Positions 52,142-60,859 of a DNA stretch of 64,000 nucleotides are shown here, piece after piece. Position 1 is the first letter of the stretch, and each line of letters starts with the position of its first letter. The stretch spans positions 83,676-147,675 of the forward strand of contig CAJPPK010000002.1 in the NCBI GenBank assembly GCA_905372565.1. The letters are read 5' to 3'. The notes under the pieces were generated by a model. That model worked only from the letters and a program-made list of their open reading frames with translations. It was not told where the DNA came from and did no database searches. Position numbers and translations under genes: made by a program. The stretch is from an uncultured Porphyromonas sp. (GTDB lineage Bacteria > Bacteroidota > Bacteroidia > Bacteroidales > Porphyromonadaceae).

Positions 52142-52225
52142 GGAGAGACAAACCTTTCTGCTCGTAAAGCTTATGCTTTGCCTAAGCAGAGGTATACCTT
52201 GCTTCATACAGAGATATACCTCTGT
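52142..52225. repeat. 22-bp tandem array with dyad arms (AG-RTATAC-CT type)
   Basis: Units start at 52142, 52164, 52186 and 52208 (exact 22-bp steps): GGAGAG-ACAAAC-CTTTCT, GTAAAG-CTTATG-CTTTGC, GCAGAG-GTATAC-CTTGCT and ACAGAG-ATATAC-CTCTGT. The last has fully complementary 6-bp arms. The second has 5 of 6 arm pairs. The array lies between the uvrA terminator and the dapB -7 box. The rest of the gap holds nothing else I can name. Confidence 0.85.
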
Positions 52226-52320
52226 GTGGAGAATGACAGGATCCCTCTTCAAAGGAACTTGCCTTCTGTTCCCCCAAAAGCTCGGCTAGGGCATCTAGCC
52301 CGTATATCTACGGCTTTACC

Positions 52321-52328
52321 TACCTTTG
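52321..52328 (+). promoter_or_regulatory. Putative -7 element for dapB
   Basis: TACCTTTG, 22 bases before the dapB ATG. The -33 position does not contain TTG. Confidence 0.45.
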
Positions 52329-52350
52329 TACTACCTATTTAAGACAAATA

Positions 52351-53097
52351 ATGATGCAACCACTCCAAATAGTCCTTATCGGCTACGGCAAGATGGGACA
52401 CGCTATAGAAGCTATTGCCCAAGAGCGAGGACATCAGATCATCCTCACGATCAACAGGGGACAAGAAGACCGCTTCGATGATCCTCGCTTCCTCGGAGCA
52501 CATGTCGCTATCGAATTTACCTCACCTGCTACGGCTTACGATAACTGCCTCCGCTGTCTGGAGCGGGGTATACCTGTCGTATCGGGGTCTACGGGTTGGG
52601 CTGACAAACTTCCCCTTCTTCGCCAGCGATGTGAGGCCGGTGAGGGGACGCTCTTCTGGTCTTCGAACTTTAGCGTCGGGGTTAATCTCTTCTTCCGTAT
52701 CAATCAGCTCGTGGCTCGCTTGATGAATGCAGCGCCTAACTACGCTCTTCGCCTCGACGAAACCCACCATGTCCATAAGCTCGATGCACCCAGCGGTACG
52801 GCGATCACCTTAGCTGAAGGCATCCTAGCCGAGCGTACCGAGCTGACAGGCTGGGCTCTCGCCGAGGAAGGCACCAGCCTAGAGCCAGGGAGGCTCCCCA
52901 TATTCGCTCACAGAGAGGGAGAGGTGCCAGGTATTCATACGACGACTTACCGCTCAGAGGTCGATCAGATCACTTTGACACACGAAGCCTTCGGGCGTCA
53001 GGGCTTTGCCTTGGGGGCTGTCTTGGCAGCTGAATATGCTAGTCAGCATACGGGTTGGCTAACGATGAATGATCTCCTTCACCTCGACAACGAATAA
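52351..53097 (+). CDS. dapB: 4-hydroxy-tetrahydrodipicolinate reductase
   Basis: 248 residues, the usual size. It reduces the cyclic intermediate of the diaminopimelate/lysine pathway with NAD(P)H. The Rossmann start 'IVLIGYGKMGHAIEAIAQERG' and 'VAIEFTSPATAYDNC' are present. 'VVSGSTGW' and 'SSNFSVGVNLFF' follow, then 'DETHHVHKLDAPSGTAITLAEGI', the conserved catalytic HH...K..PSGT stretch. The C terminus is 'FALGAVLAAEYASQHTGWLTMNDLL'. Two adjacent ATG codons (52351 and 52354) could each start it. lepB begins two bases after the stop, so they are likely co-transcribed. Confidence 0.95.
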   Translation: MMQPLQIVLIGYGKMGHAIEAIAQERGHQIILTINRGQEDRFDDPRFLGAHVAIEFTSPATAYDNCLRCLERGIPVVSGSTGWADKLPLLRQRCEAGEGTLFWSSNFSVGVNLFFRINQLVARLMNAAPNYALRLDETHHVHKLDAPSGTAITLAEGILAERTELTGWALAEEGTSLEPGRLPIFAHREGEVPGIHTTTYRSEVDQITLTHEAFGRQGFALGAVLAAEYASQHTGWLTMNDLLHLDNE

Positions 53098-53099
53098 CT

Positions 53100-54503
53100 A
53101 TGACGCTACAGCATATTAAGGGTACACTCTGGATCATCTGCATTATCCTCTTCGCTTGGTGGGCTAGCTGGTGGTGGCTACTAGCCTTACCTCTGGCTAT
53201 CGATATCTTCTTTACGAAGCGAATCCATTGGCGCTATCTGCGAGAGCATCCGAATCCGATGGTTCGCAAACTAGGTGCCCTCGTCGAAGATATTGTCTTC
53301 GTAGTCTTCACGGTATCGATCATCTTCACTTACTTCTTCCAGAACTTTGCCATTCCCTCTTCTTCGCTGGAGAAGACATTGCTCATCGGAGACTATCTCT
53401 TTGTCAATAAGCTGAGCTATGGTCCACGTGTGCCGATGACACCCATTGCGCTTCCCTTGGCACATAATACCTTCCTCGGAGGGAAGTCTTTCCTTGAGAA
53501 GCCCAGTCTTCCTTATCGCCGATTGAAAGGCTTTGGATCCATCCAGCGAAACGATCTTGTCGTCTTCAACTTCCCTACGGGTGACACCGTAGCACTGGGT
53601 ATGCCCAATCCCGACTACTACACGCTCTGTGCGACCTACGGTCGGGATGTCGTCCGAAGTGACAAGGCTCAGTTTGGCGAAATCATCTATCGCCCTGTCG
53701 ACCGCCGTGACCACTATGTCAAGCGTTGCATCGGGATGCCTGGGGATCGTCTAGCCATCCGCAATAAGCAGGTCTACATCAATGGTAAGGCACTAGCAAA
53801 TCCGAGTCGAATGCAGTATAACTATTACCTGCAGACTGATGGACATACCCTCCCCCAAGATCTATTAGACGAGCTAGAAATCAATGATCGAGATGTCCAG
53901 CTCATATACTCTGAGGGAAGTGCTAGCCCAGCTGCTATGGAGCAATATATGCGGGATGCAGGCTTCCAGCTAGAGCTCCAGGGTGCTGGATACGGACTTG
54001 TCTACTACCTCCCATTAACTACAGAGATGAAAGCTCGTCTCTCTGAGCTCCCCTACGTCAAGTCTATCCAAGTAGAGGTCGCTCAACCCGATCCCCATAG
54101 CACACTCTATCCCCTCGGACTACAGCTCGGGTGGACGAAGGATAACTATGGTGAGCTCCTCATCCCTAAGCGAGGACTGACGGTACGCCTAACAAAGGAA
54201 GCCCTAGCCCTCTATCACCGCTGTATAAGAAACTACGAGGGACACGAGCTAACCCAGCAGGCAGATGGCACGATCCTTATCGATGGTAAGCCTACGACTA
54301 CCTATACCTTCGGCATGAACTACTACTTTATGCTAGGAGACAATCGTGATATGTCAGCCGATAGCCGCTATTGGGGCTTCGTACCAGAGGACCATATCGT
54401 CGGTAAGCCTGCCTTCATCTGGCTATCGCTTAATAGTGAACGCAGCTTATTCCAAGGGGGGATCCGATTCTCTCGGATGATGCGCTTGATCAATGCTGAT
54501 TAA
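53100..54503 (+). CDS. lepB: Signal peptidase I (long Bacteroidetes form)
   Basis: 467 residues, long for LepB because of an insert of about 130 residues between the catalytic boxes. N-terminal membrane helices are at about 8-38 and 62-82. The Ser/Lys dyad is intact: Ser89 in 'IPSSSLEKTLLIGDYLFVNKL' and Lys208 in 'HYVKRCIGMPGDRLAI'. Box E is 'GDNRDMSADSRYWGFVP'. It cleaves signal peptides from exported proteins on the periplasmic side of the inner membrane. Its last 11 bases overlap the start of the paralogue at 54493, a coupled pair. Confidence 0.94.
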   Translation: MTLQHIKGTLWIICIILFAWWASWWWLLALPLAIDIFFTKRIHWRYLREHPNPMVRKLGALVEDIVFVVFTVSIIFTYFFQNFAIPSSSLEKTLLIGDYLFVNKLSYGPRVPMTPIALPLAHNTFLGGKSFLEKPSLPYRRLKGFGSIQRNDLVVFNFPTGDTVALGMPNPDYYTLCATYGRDVVRSDKAQFGEIIYRPVDRRDHYVKRCIGMPGDRLAIRNKQVYINGKALANPSRMQYNYYLQTDGHTLPQDLLDELEINDRDVQLIYSEGSASPAAMEQYMRDAGFQLELQGAGYGLVYYLPLTTEMKARLSELPYVKSIQVEVAQPDPHSTLYPLGLQLGWTKDNYGELLIPKRGLTVRLTKEALALYHRCIRNYEGHELTQQADGTILIDGKPTTTYTFGMNYYFMLGDNRDMSADSRYWGFVPEDHIVGKPAFIWLSLNSERSLFQGGIRFSRMMRLINAD

Positions 54504-55128
54504 TTCACTCCGACACGCTACTTTTCTCCGCTACGGAGCACTACCACTAGGGCTTGCAGTCCTGGTGCTAGTGCTCCGTAGCTTCTTCTTCAGTCCATAT
54601 AGGATACGCACCTCAGCGATGACACCTGAGCTTCGTCTCGGGGGATGGGCGCTCATCGCTCGACAGAGCACACCTGCCTTGGGGGACATCGTCCTCTTCG
54701 ACAGCCCATGGGGAGGGCAGGCGCTAGCTCGTATCGTAGCCCTACCTGGAGATAGCCTAGAGCTCCGTGGAGGGCGAGTCTATACGGAGGGTAAGCGTCT
54801 ACCTTTCTCCTATCCAGCGGAGATGGACTATGCTCTACGCATTCCTCGAGAACAAGGGGTATATCCACTAACCTTACCCAACCTTGTCGCTTATCGTCTG
54901 GCTCTCCGAGAAGAGACCAGCTATCCGAAGAGAAGTACCTCCTCTCGGCTTTTATCCAAGCAAGAGCAGCACTTTTGGCTTCAGTATCTTCAGGCCAACC
55001 CCTACCATACCTTCACCCAAGACTACTATTGGGTACTCTGCGATCAGCCTAGTGCGGGAGTAGACTCACGTCACTTCGGTCTCTTGCCTAAGCAAGCGAT
55101 CCGAGGTGTTGTACTCTTTAGCTTCTAG
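54493..55128 (+). CDS. S26-family signal-peptidase paralogue with both catalytic residues missing
   Basis: 211 residues. One N-terminal helix (about 16-34) anchors an S26-like domain. The box B segment 'YRIRTSAMTPELRLGGWALIAR' aligns with the LepB segment 'IPSSSLEKTLLIGDYLFV', and the residue in place of catalytic Ser is Ala42. In box D, 'QALARIVALPGDSLEL' aligns with 'HYVKRCIGMPGDRLAI', and Ala79 replaces the Lys. Box E-like 'CDQPSAGVDSRHFGLLP' remains. The fold is kept without the Ser/Lys dyad, so it should not cleave. It may help LepB or bind precursors, but this is an inference. It overlaps lepB by 11 bases. Confidence 0.85.
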   Translation: MLINSLRHATFLRYGALPLGLAVLVLVLRSFFFSPYRIRTSAMTPELRLGGWALIARQSTPALGDIVLFDSPWGGQALARIVALPGDSLELRGGRVYTEGKRLPFSYPAEMDYALRIPREQGVYPLTLPNLVAYRLALREETSYPKRSTSSRLLSKQEQHFWLQYLQANPYHTFTQDYYWVLCDQPSAGVDSRHFGLLPKQAIRGVVLFSF

Positions 55129-55147
55129 GCTTCTTATCTCTTGTCCT

Positions 55148-55819
55148 ATGCCCTCATCTTTTGATCTTCTCTTAGCTACGGCCTATGCTCCTCCTGTGAG
55201 CTTCTTTTCAAGGCTGTACAGCTACCAAGGGAAGAGGATCGGTCTAGAAGCACATGAGCATTACCTTAAGCAGAGCTACCGCAATCGCTGTCGTATCCTC
55301 TCTCCTAATGGTATCCAGTCGCTGACGATCCCCGTCGAACTCCCTGCAGGGGGTAAGACCCCGATTCGTGATGTACGCATCTCGGCACATAGCGACTGGC
55401 GTCATCTGCACCTCCAAGCCTTACGTACAGCCTACGGAGCGACGCCTTTCTTCCAGTATTACATAGATGAGCTACTCCCTTTCTACGAGAGAAAGTATGC
55501 CTTCCTCTGGGATTTTAACTGGGAGCTACTTATCTGGCTCCTCCAGCAGCTAGACCTTGAGGTAGAGCTTCTGCCTACGGAGGAATTCCTCCCGCCTAGC
55601 TCATCCTCGGAGATCGAAGACCTTCGCTACATCATACAGCCACGGCGAGCAGGTAAGGTGCCTGGATTTATGCCCCAATCCTACTATCAAGGCTATGCTG
55701 ACCGCTATGGTTTTACGCCGGAGCTAAGTATCTTTGATCTCCTCTTCGAGCAGGGTCCTGAAGCATTACTTACCTTGCGAGACTCGACGACCTCTTCCCT
55801 TCCTCTCATACACGACTAA
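55148..55819 (+). CDS. WbqC family protein
   Basis: 223 residues from the ATG at 55148. An open frame from 55106 overlaps the upstream gene and its first residues look unrelated to the family. WbqC-like features are 'LLLATAYAPPVSFFSRLYSYQ' (family usually 'QPYFFPPISYF'), 'YLKQSYRNRCRIL', 'LTIPV', 'WRHLHLQALRTAYGATPFFQYY', and 'FLWDFNWELLIWLLQQLDL'. The biochemical role is not established. WbqC proteins often sit with polysaccharide genes, but not here. The S9 peptidase gene starts five bases later. Confidence 0.82.
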   Translation: MPSSFDLLLATAYAPPVSFFSRLYSYQGKRIGLEAHEHYLKQSYRNRCRILSPNGIQSLTIPVELPAGGKTPIRDVRISAHSDWRHLHLQALRTAYGATPFFQYYIDELLPFYERKYAFLWDFNWELLIWLLQQLDLEVELLPTEEFLPPSSSSEIEDLRYIIQPRRAGKVPGFMPQSYYQGYADRYGFTPELSIFDLLFEQGPEALLTLRDSTTSSLPLIHD

Positions 55820-55824
55820 ATCCT

Positions 55825-57930
55825 ATGTCTGCTATCCTGCAATCTCTCTTTCCTCAGCCACCTATTGCATCTCGTGAAGAAACGCTTCTGAAGCACTTAG
55901 GTACAGAGCGTATCGATCCTTACTTCTACATGAAGGATAAGGAAGATCCACGTGTGCTTCCCTATATACAAGCTGAGAATGCCTATACAGAGCGGGTGTT
56001 GGAAGCGACTAAGGAGCTTCAGGAAACGATCTATCAGGAGATCGTGAGCCGAATCAAGGAGGATGACCAGAGCTACCCCACCCTTCGCCACGGATACTAC
56101 TATTATACGAGGACGGAGCAAGGTAAGCAGTATCCCAGCTACTACCGCATTGATCAAGAGAGCTTCGAGACGAAGTGGAGAGAGCGCTATGACCAGATCG
56201 AGGGAGGCGAGCTACTCTTCGATGTTAATGCCATGGCCGAGGGGTATGAAGCCTATATATTTGCAGGCTATTCTATCAGTCCTAATAATCAGCTAGCGGC
56301 GTATCTAACGAATACGACGGGATCCTATGCCGAGTTTGACCTACGCATTAAGAACTTGAGGACAGGAGAGGATCTGCCTCTACAGCTATCCCGAGTCTCC
56401 TCAATAGCGTGGGCAGGGGACAATGAAATGCTATACTATGGTCTACTAGATGATACCCTCCGCTCCAGCAAGATCTACCGAAGGGGCATCAACGATCTAG
56501 CGAGTGAGCTGATCTACGAGGAGCTGGATGCTCGCTACTCCTGCAGTATCAGTGAGACCAAGACGAGAGAATACCTCTTCATCTCTACCTCCAGCTCAAC
56601 AACCAGCGAAGAGTATTACCTGGAAGCTACAGGCGAAGACCGCACACTGAAGCTCTTCATCCCTCGAGAGCAAGACGTTCGCTACTCGATCCTGACTCAT
56701 CGAGACCGATTCTACATTTACTACAAGGATAAGACCCATCTCAATGGGATGCTTTACTCCGCAGATAAGGATCAGGTAGGCCAACGAAAGCAGTGGCAAC
56801 TCATCGTCCCTCATCGTCCAGAGGTACGCCTGGATACCCTAGGCATCTACCATGAGCATATTGTACTCGAGGAGCGAAGTGAAGGGCTGTCTCGTATTCG
56901 CATCCTTTCTGCCACAGGAGAGGAGCTGAAGACGCTGACCTTCCCCGAGCCAGCCTATACGCTGAGCTTGAAGGGAGCTTCGGACTTTGATACTAAAACT
57001 ATACGTTACAGCTACTCTTCCCCTAACCGCCCTACCTCGCTCTATGAGTATAATCTCCATACAGGCGAGAAGTGCCTACTGAAACAGCAAGAGGTCGGGG
57101 GAAACTTCTCTCCCGAGAACTACGTCGTAGAGCGACGTTGGGTCAAGGCTTCCCATGGAGATGTTAGCATCCCGATGACGCTTCTCTACCGCAAAGGCTT
57201 GAAGCGTGATGGATCAGCACCAGCCCTACTCTACGGCTATGGTAGCTATGGTATCACGCTGGATGCTCACTTCAGCTACAGCGTGCTTAGTCTCGTCGAT
57301 CGAGGCTTTGTCTATGCCCAAGCTCAGGTACGTGGCGGGAGTGATTTAGGGGAAGCTTGGTATGAGGATGGTAAGTTTCTCCAGAAGAAGAACACCTTCA
57401 CAGACTTCATCGACTGCGCTGAATCCTTGATCGAAGGTGGATATACCTCAGCCGAACATCTAGCGGCTGAGGGCGGAAGCGCTGGAGGTCTACTCGTGGG
57501 AGCTGTAGCTAACATACGTCCAGACCTCTTTCGTTCGATCATTGCGGCCGTGCCTTTCGTGGATGTAGTTACGACGATGCTGGACGAATCACTACCCTTG
57601 ACGACGGGAGAGTATGAAGAATGGGGAAATCCCAATGAGCAAGCCTACTTCGATTATATGCTCAGCTACTCTCCTTACGATAACTTACAGGTACAGGCCT
57701 ATCCTCATTTCCTCATCACAGGTGGCATCAATGACTCGCAAGTACTCTTCCATGAGCCGACGAAGTACATCGCTAAGCTCCGCAGCCTTAAGACGGATGA
57801 TCACCTCGCCCTACTCCATATGAACATGGACTCTGGCCATGGTGGTGCCACAGGTCGCTATGATGGGATCCGTGAGACAGCCCTAGAGTATGCTTTCCTC
57901 ATATATACCTTGGGGCTCCCTCTACGCTAA
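55825..57930 (+). CDS. S9 family prolyl oligopeptidase / oligopeptidase B
   Basis: 701 residues, full length for the oligopeptidase B branch. A beta-propeller covers about 60-420 and an alpha/beta-hydrolase domain 430-700. Catalytic Ser is in 'AAEGGSAGGLLVGA', Asp in 'LITGGINDSQVLFHEP' and His in 'MDSGHGGATGRYDG'. The N-terminal 'RIDPYFYMKDKEDPRVLPYIQAEN' is typical of this branch. No signal peptide is visible, so it is probably cytoplasmic. It would cut oligopeptides after basic residues if the assignment to PtrB holds. A hairpin lies 40 bases after the stop. Confidence 0.9.
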   Translation: MSAILQSLFPQPPIASREETLLKHLGTERIDPYFYMKDKEDPRVLPYIQAENAYTERVLEATKELQETIYQEIVSRIKEDDQSYPTLRHGYYYYTRTEQGKQYPSYYRIDQESFETKWRERYDQIEGGELLFDVNAMAEGYEAYIFAGYSISPNNQLAAYLTNTTGSYAEFDLRIKNLRTGEDLPLQLSRVSSIAWAGDNEMLYYGLLDDTLRSSKIYRRGINDLASELIYEELDARYSCSISETKTREYLFISTSSSTTSEEYYLEATGEDRTLKLFIPREQDVRYSILTHRDRFYIYYKDKTHLNGMLYSADKDQVGQRKQWQLIVPHRPEVRLDTLGIYHEHIVLEERSEGLSRIRILSATGEELKTLTFPEPAYTLSLKGASDFDTKTIRYSYSSPNRPTSLYEYNLHTGEKCLLKQQEVGGNFSPENYVVERRWVKASHGDVSIPMTLLYRKGLKRDGSAPALLYGYGSYGITLDAHFSYSVLSLVDRGFVYAQAQVRGGSDLGEAWYEDGKFLQKKNTFTDFIDCAESLIEGGYTSAEHLAAEGGSAGGLLVGAVANIRPDLFRSIIAAVPFVDVVTTMLDESLPLTTGEYEEWGNPNEQAYFDYMLSYSPYDNLQVQAYPHFLITGGINDSQVLFHEPTKYIAKLRSLKTDDHLALLHMNMDSGHGGATGRYDGIRETALEYAFLIYTLGLPLR

Positions 57931-57970
57931 TGGTGCGAGAGCGATCCTTTCATGGTGATCTACCCCTTAG

Positions 57971-58005
57971 TTCCCCAAGCAGGAAATACAGCCTTGCTTG
58001 GGGAA
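57971..58005 (+). terminator. Hairpin after the S9 peptidase gene
   Basis: TTCCCCAAGCA and TGCTTGGGGAA pair perfectly (11 bp) around a 13-base loop. The following bases (TCCTATAT) are not a good T-tract. Confidence 0.6.
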
Positions 58006-58045
58006 TCCTATATCTAGCGAGGAAGAGCGGAGATACTTCTCTACA

Positions 58046-58129
58046 ATTCTCCTGCGGATAAACTCCAATTTATGCTAGGGTGAACGAGCGTTCACCTCAA
58101 GGTAAACAGGAGAAGAGGTTAAGCTCTTC
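58046..58129. repeat. 22-bp tandem array (GTTCAC-N6-GTAAAC type) before tkt
   Basis: Units start at 58046, 58068, 58090 and 58112 (exact 22-bp steps): ATTCTC-CTGCGG-ATAAAC, ATTTAT-GCTAGG-GTGAAC, GTTCAC-CTCAAG-GTAAAC and GAAGAG-GTTAAG-CTCTTC. The last has perfect 6-bp arms of a wholly different sequence. The rest of the gap has only the hairpin and the tkt -7 box. Confidence 0.85.
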
Positions 58130-58229
58130 CTTGCCCTTCGTGTACCTTCATCTTACGTAGGATCTATGGGGCAAAGCATTCAGGTAGAGGGATGGATAGC
58201 TGGAGACTAGAGGGATGCTAGCAAATGTG

Positions 58230-58237
58230 TATCTTTG
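58230..58237 (+). promoter_or_regulatory. Putative -7 element for tkt
   Basis: TATCTTTG. It overlaps an upstream TTG codon that might otherwise seem a start, which supports the later ATG at 58301. The -33 element is weak. Confidence 0.45.
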
Positions 58238-58300
58238 AGTGTAGATTCTACTGCCGAATTGACCCTAAAGACTAGGATAACTTATCACATCAACTACTAT

Positions 58301-60337
58301 ATGAACAGCAACGAACGAATGACACAGGCTGCGGACAATATCCGTATCCTCGCTGCAAGCATGGTCGAGCGCGCCAAGAGTGGGCACCCTGGAGGAGCTA
58401 TGGGCGGAGCGGACTTCATCAATGTCCTCTTCTCAGAGTTCCTCCTCTTTGATCCCGATGAACCAACGTGGGCTGGACGTGACCGTTTCTTCCTAGATCC
58501 AGGTCACATGTCCCCAATGCTCTACTCCCAATTGGCGCTCATCGGGAAGTACTCCATGGAGGATCTGAAGCAGTTCCGTCAGTGGGGAAGCCCTACACCT
58601 GGTCACCCAGAAGTAGATGTCCTACGTGGTGTGGAGAATACCTCTGGACCTCTAGGGCAAGGACATACCTTCGCTGTCGGAGCAGCCATTGCAGCTAAGT
58701 TCCTCCAGCACCGCTTAGGCTGGGTGATGAGTCAGACGATCTATGCTTATATCTCTGATGGAGGTATCCAGGAAGAAATCTCTCAGGGGGCTGGACGTAT
58801 CGCAGGGCACCTAGGATTGGATAACCTCGTGATGTTCTACGATGCGAATAATATCCAGCTCTCCACTACGGTCGAAGAAGTAGACACAGAGGATGTCGCT
58901 ACTAAATACCAAGCTTGGGGCTGGCATGTCCTACATGTCGATGGATCGAACCCAGAGGAAATCCGTAAGGCACTTCAGCAAGCTAAGGCCACAGTTGGTA
59001 AGCCTACGCTCATCATCGGTAAGACGATCATGGGACGAGGAGCTGTCACAGCTGATGGATCGAGCTTCGAAAACAAGGTGAGCACCCATGGTCAACCTCT
59101 CTCTGCGGCAGGGGCTTCTATCGAAGAGACGATCAAGCATCTCGGCGGAGACCCAGAGAATCCCTTCCGGATATTCCCCGAAGTCGAAGCTCTCTATGCA
59201 GAGCGTCTCACCGAACTTCGTGCATTAGCTAAGGCTCGTAAGCAGGAAGAAGCAACTTGGCGAGCTGAGAATAAGGGGCGAGCCGATAAGCTCGATCGCT
59301 GGTTCTCAGGTGTAGCTCCTCAGGTAGACTGGTCGAAGGTGGTTCAAAAGCCTAACCAGGCGACTCGCGCTGCCTCTGCTACAGTACTCGGAGTTTTAGC
59401 CGAGCAGGTAGAGAATATGATCGTAGCTTCAGCAGACCTATCTAACTCGGATAAGACAGACGGCTTCCTTAAGAAGACACGAGCATTGACTCGTAGTGAT
59501 TTCGGCGGTGCTTTCCTTCAGCCAGGTGTCGCTGAGCTGACGATGGCGTGTCTCTGTATCGGGATGGCACTCCATGGTGGGGTTATCCCAGCTTGTGGTA
59601 CATTCTTCGTTTTCTCTGACTATATGAAGCCTGCTGTACGCATGGCAGCTTTGATGGAGCTACCTGTGAAGTTCATATGGTCGCATGATGCCTTCCGAGT
59701 CGGAGAAGATGGTCCCACCCATGAGCCTGTCGAGCAGGAAGCACAGATTCGCCTAATGGAGAAGCTCCAAAATCATCATGGCAAGGACAGTGTGCTTGTC
59801 TTACGCCCTTGTGATGTCGAAGAGACGACCGTTGCTTGGCGTATGGCCGTAGAAAATACACATACTCCGACTGCACTTATTCTCTCCCGACAGAATATCA
59901 ACGACCTACCCGCTCCAGAAGGTAAGACGCGTGCAGAAGCAGCAGAGCAGGCTACTCGCGGGGGCTATATTGTCCTAAAGGATGAAGCTCCTGAAGTCAT
60001 CCTCATAGCTAATGGGAGCGAAGTATCGACACTTGTCGAAGGTGCCGATCTCCTACATAAGGATGGCATCCGTCTACAGATCATCGCTGTTCCTAGCGAG
60101 GGTCTCTTTCGCCAGCAGCCTAAGGAATATCAGGTAGAGGTGCTTCCCGCTGGAGTTAAGAGATTCGGTCTAACTGCTGGACTTCCTGTAAATCTCCTCG
60201 GCTTAGTTGGGGACAATGGGGCTATTTGGGGACTGAATTCCTTCGGCTTCTCTGCTCCCTACAAGGTGCTTGATGAGAAGCTCGGCTTTACGGCACAGAA
60301 TGTCTATAACCAAGTCAAGCAACTTCTAGCTAAGTAA
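58301..60337 (+). CDS. tkt: Transketolase
   Basis: 678 residues from the ATG at 58301. The open frame from 58235 starts on the -7 box, before the likely transcript. The enzyme moves two-carbon units in the non-oxidative pentose phosphate pathway with thiamine diphosphate. Motifs: 'SGHPGGAMGGADFINVLFSEFLL', 'SDGGIQEEISQGAGRIAGHLGLDNLVMFYDANNIQLS' type cofactor site, and 'GVIPACGTFFVFSDYMKPAVRMAALMELPVKFIWSHDAFRVGEDGPTHEPVEQ' type second domain. The cofactor motif begins SDG, not GDG, as I recall for Bacteroidetes enzymes. rpiB of the same pathway follows eight bases later. Confidence 0.95.
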   Translation: MNSNERMTQAADNIRILAASMVERAKSGHPGGAMGGADFINVLFSEFLLFDPDEPTWAGRDRFFLDPGHMSPMLYSQLALIGKYSMEDLKQFRQWGSPTPGHPEVDVLRGVENTSGPLGQGHTFAVGAAIAAKFLQHRLGWVMSQTIYAYISDGGIQEEISQGAGRIAGHLGLDNLVMFYDANNIQLSTTVEEVDTEDVATKYQAWGWHVLHVDGSNPEEIRKALQQAKATVGKPTLIIGKTIMGRGAVTADGSSFENKVSTHGQPLSAAGASIEETIKHLGGDPENPFRIFPEVEALYAERLTELRALAKARKQEEATWRAENKGRADKLDRWFSGVAPQVDWSKVVQKPNQATRAASATVLGVLAEQVENMIVASADLSNSDKTDGFLKKTRALTRSDFGGAFLQPGVAELTMACLCIGMALHGGVIPACGTFFVFSDYMKPAVRMAALMELPVKFIWSHDAFRVGEDGPTHEPVEQEAQIRLMEKLQNHHGKDSVLVLRPCDVEETTVAWRMAVENTHTPTALILSRQNINDLPAPEGKTRAEAAEQATRGGYIVLKDEAPEVILIANGSEVSTLVEGADLLHKDGIRLQIIAVPSEGLFRQQPKEYQVEVLPAGVKRFGLTAGLPVNLLGLVGDNGAIWGLNSFGFSAPYKVLDEKLGFTAQNVYNQVKQLLAK

Positions 60338-60345
60338 CCATAGCT

Positions 60346-60792
60346 ATGGCACAAGATAAACTGATCGGTCTATGCTCAGACCATGCAGGCTATGATCTCA
60401 AGGAGCATCTCAAGCAGCTACTCGAAGCTCGTGGTTATACCGTGAGAGACTTTGGCTGTCCGTCTGCTGAGCGCTGTGATTATCCTGACTTTGCTCATCC
60501 TATGGGGCAAGCTCTTCAGGCTGGAGAATTACAACGAGGTATCTCTGTCTGCGGTTCAGGTAATGGTATCTCTATGGTGATGAATAAGTATCCCAAGGTG
60601 CGGGCAGCACTCTGCTGGCAAGAAGAGCTGGCGAAGCTTGCCCGAGAGCATAACGATGCCAATGTCCTATCTCTACCAGCCCGCTTCATATCAGAGAGCG
60701 AAGCAGAGAAAATCCTTGACACCTTCCTCACGACCGGCTTCGAAGGCGGTCGCCACGTCTCTCGTGTAGAGAAGATTCCTATCTCTCACTAG
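60346..60792 (+). CDS. rpiB: Ribose-5-phosphate isomerase B
   Basis: 148 residues, the normal size. It interconverts ribose 5-phosphate and ribulose 5-phosphate. The RpiB fold is clear: 'IGLCSDHAGYDLKEHLKQLLEARGYTVRDFG' with the active-site 'SDHAGY', then 'YPDFAHPMGQAL', 'GISVCGSGNGISMVMNKYPKVRAALCW' with the catalytic Cys in 'CGSGNG', and 'NDANVLSLPARFIS'. It is coupled with tkt and followed by a terminator, a compact two-gene pentose phosphate unit. Confidence 0.96.
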   Translation: MAQDKLIGLCSDHAGYDLKEHLKQLLEARGYTVRDFGCPSAERCDYPDFAHPMGQALQAGELQRGISVCGSGNGISMVMNKYPKVRAALCWQEELAKLAREHNDANVLSLPARFISESEAEKILDTFLTTGFEGGRHVSRVEKIPISH

Positions 60793-60797
60793 AGCAC

Positions 60798-60838
60798 AAG
60801 GGCGGTGGTCTATCTCTTGAAGATAGGCTACCGCCCTT
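60798..60838 (+). terminator. Terminator after rpiB
   Basis: AAGGGCGGTGGTCTATCT pairs with AGATAGGCTACCGCCCTT (two mismatches that could be wobble pairs), followed by CTTTTAT. Confidence 0.9.
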
Positions 60839-60859
60839 CTTTTATCTATACCCTACCCT

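Noticed and set aside
58235..58300. TTG start for tkt at 58235
   Set aside because: It lies on a -7 promoter box, so it would be upstream of the transcript. The ATG at 58301 matches the family start.
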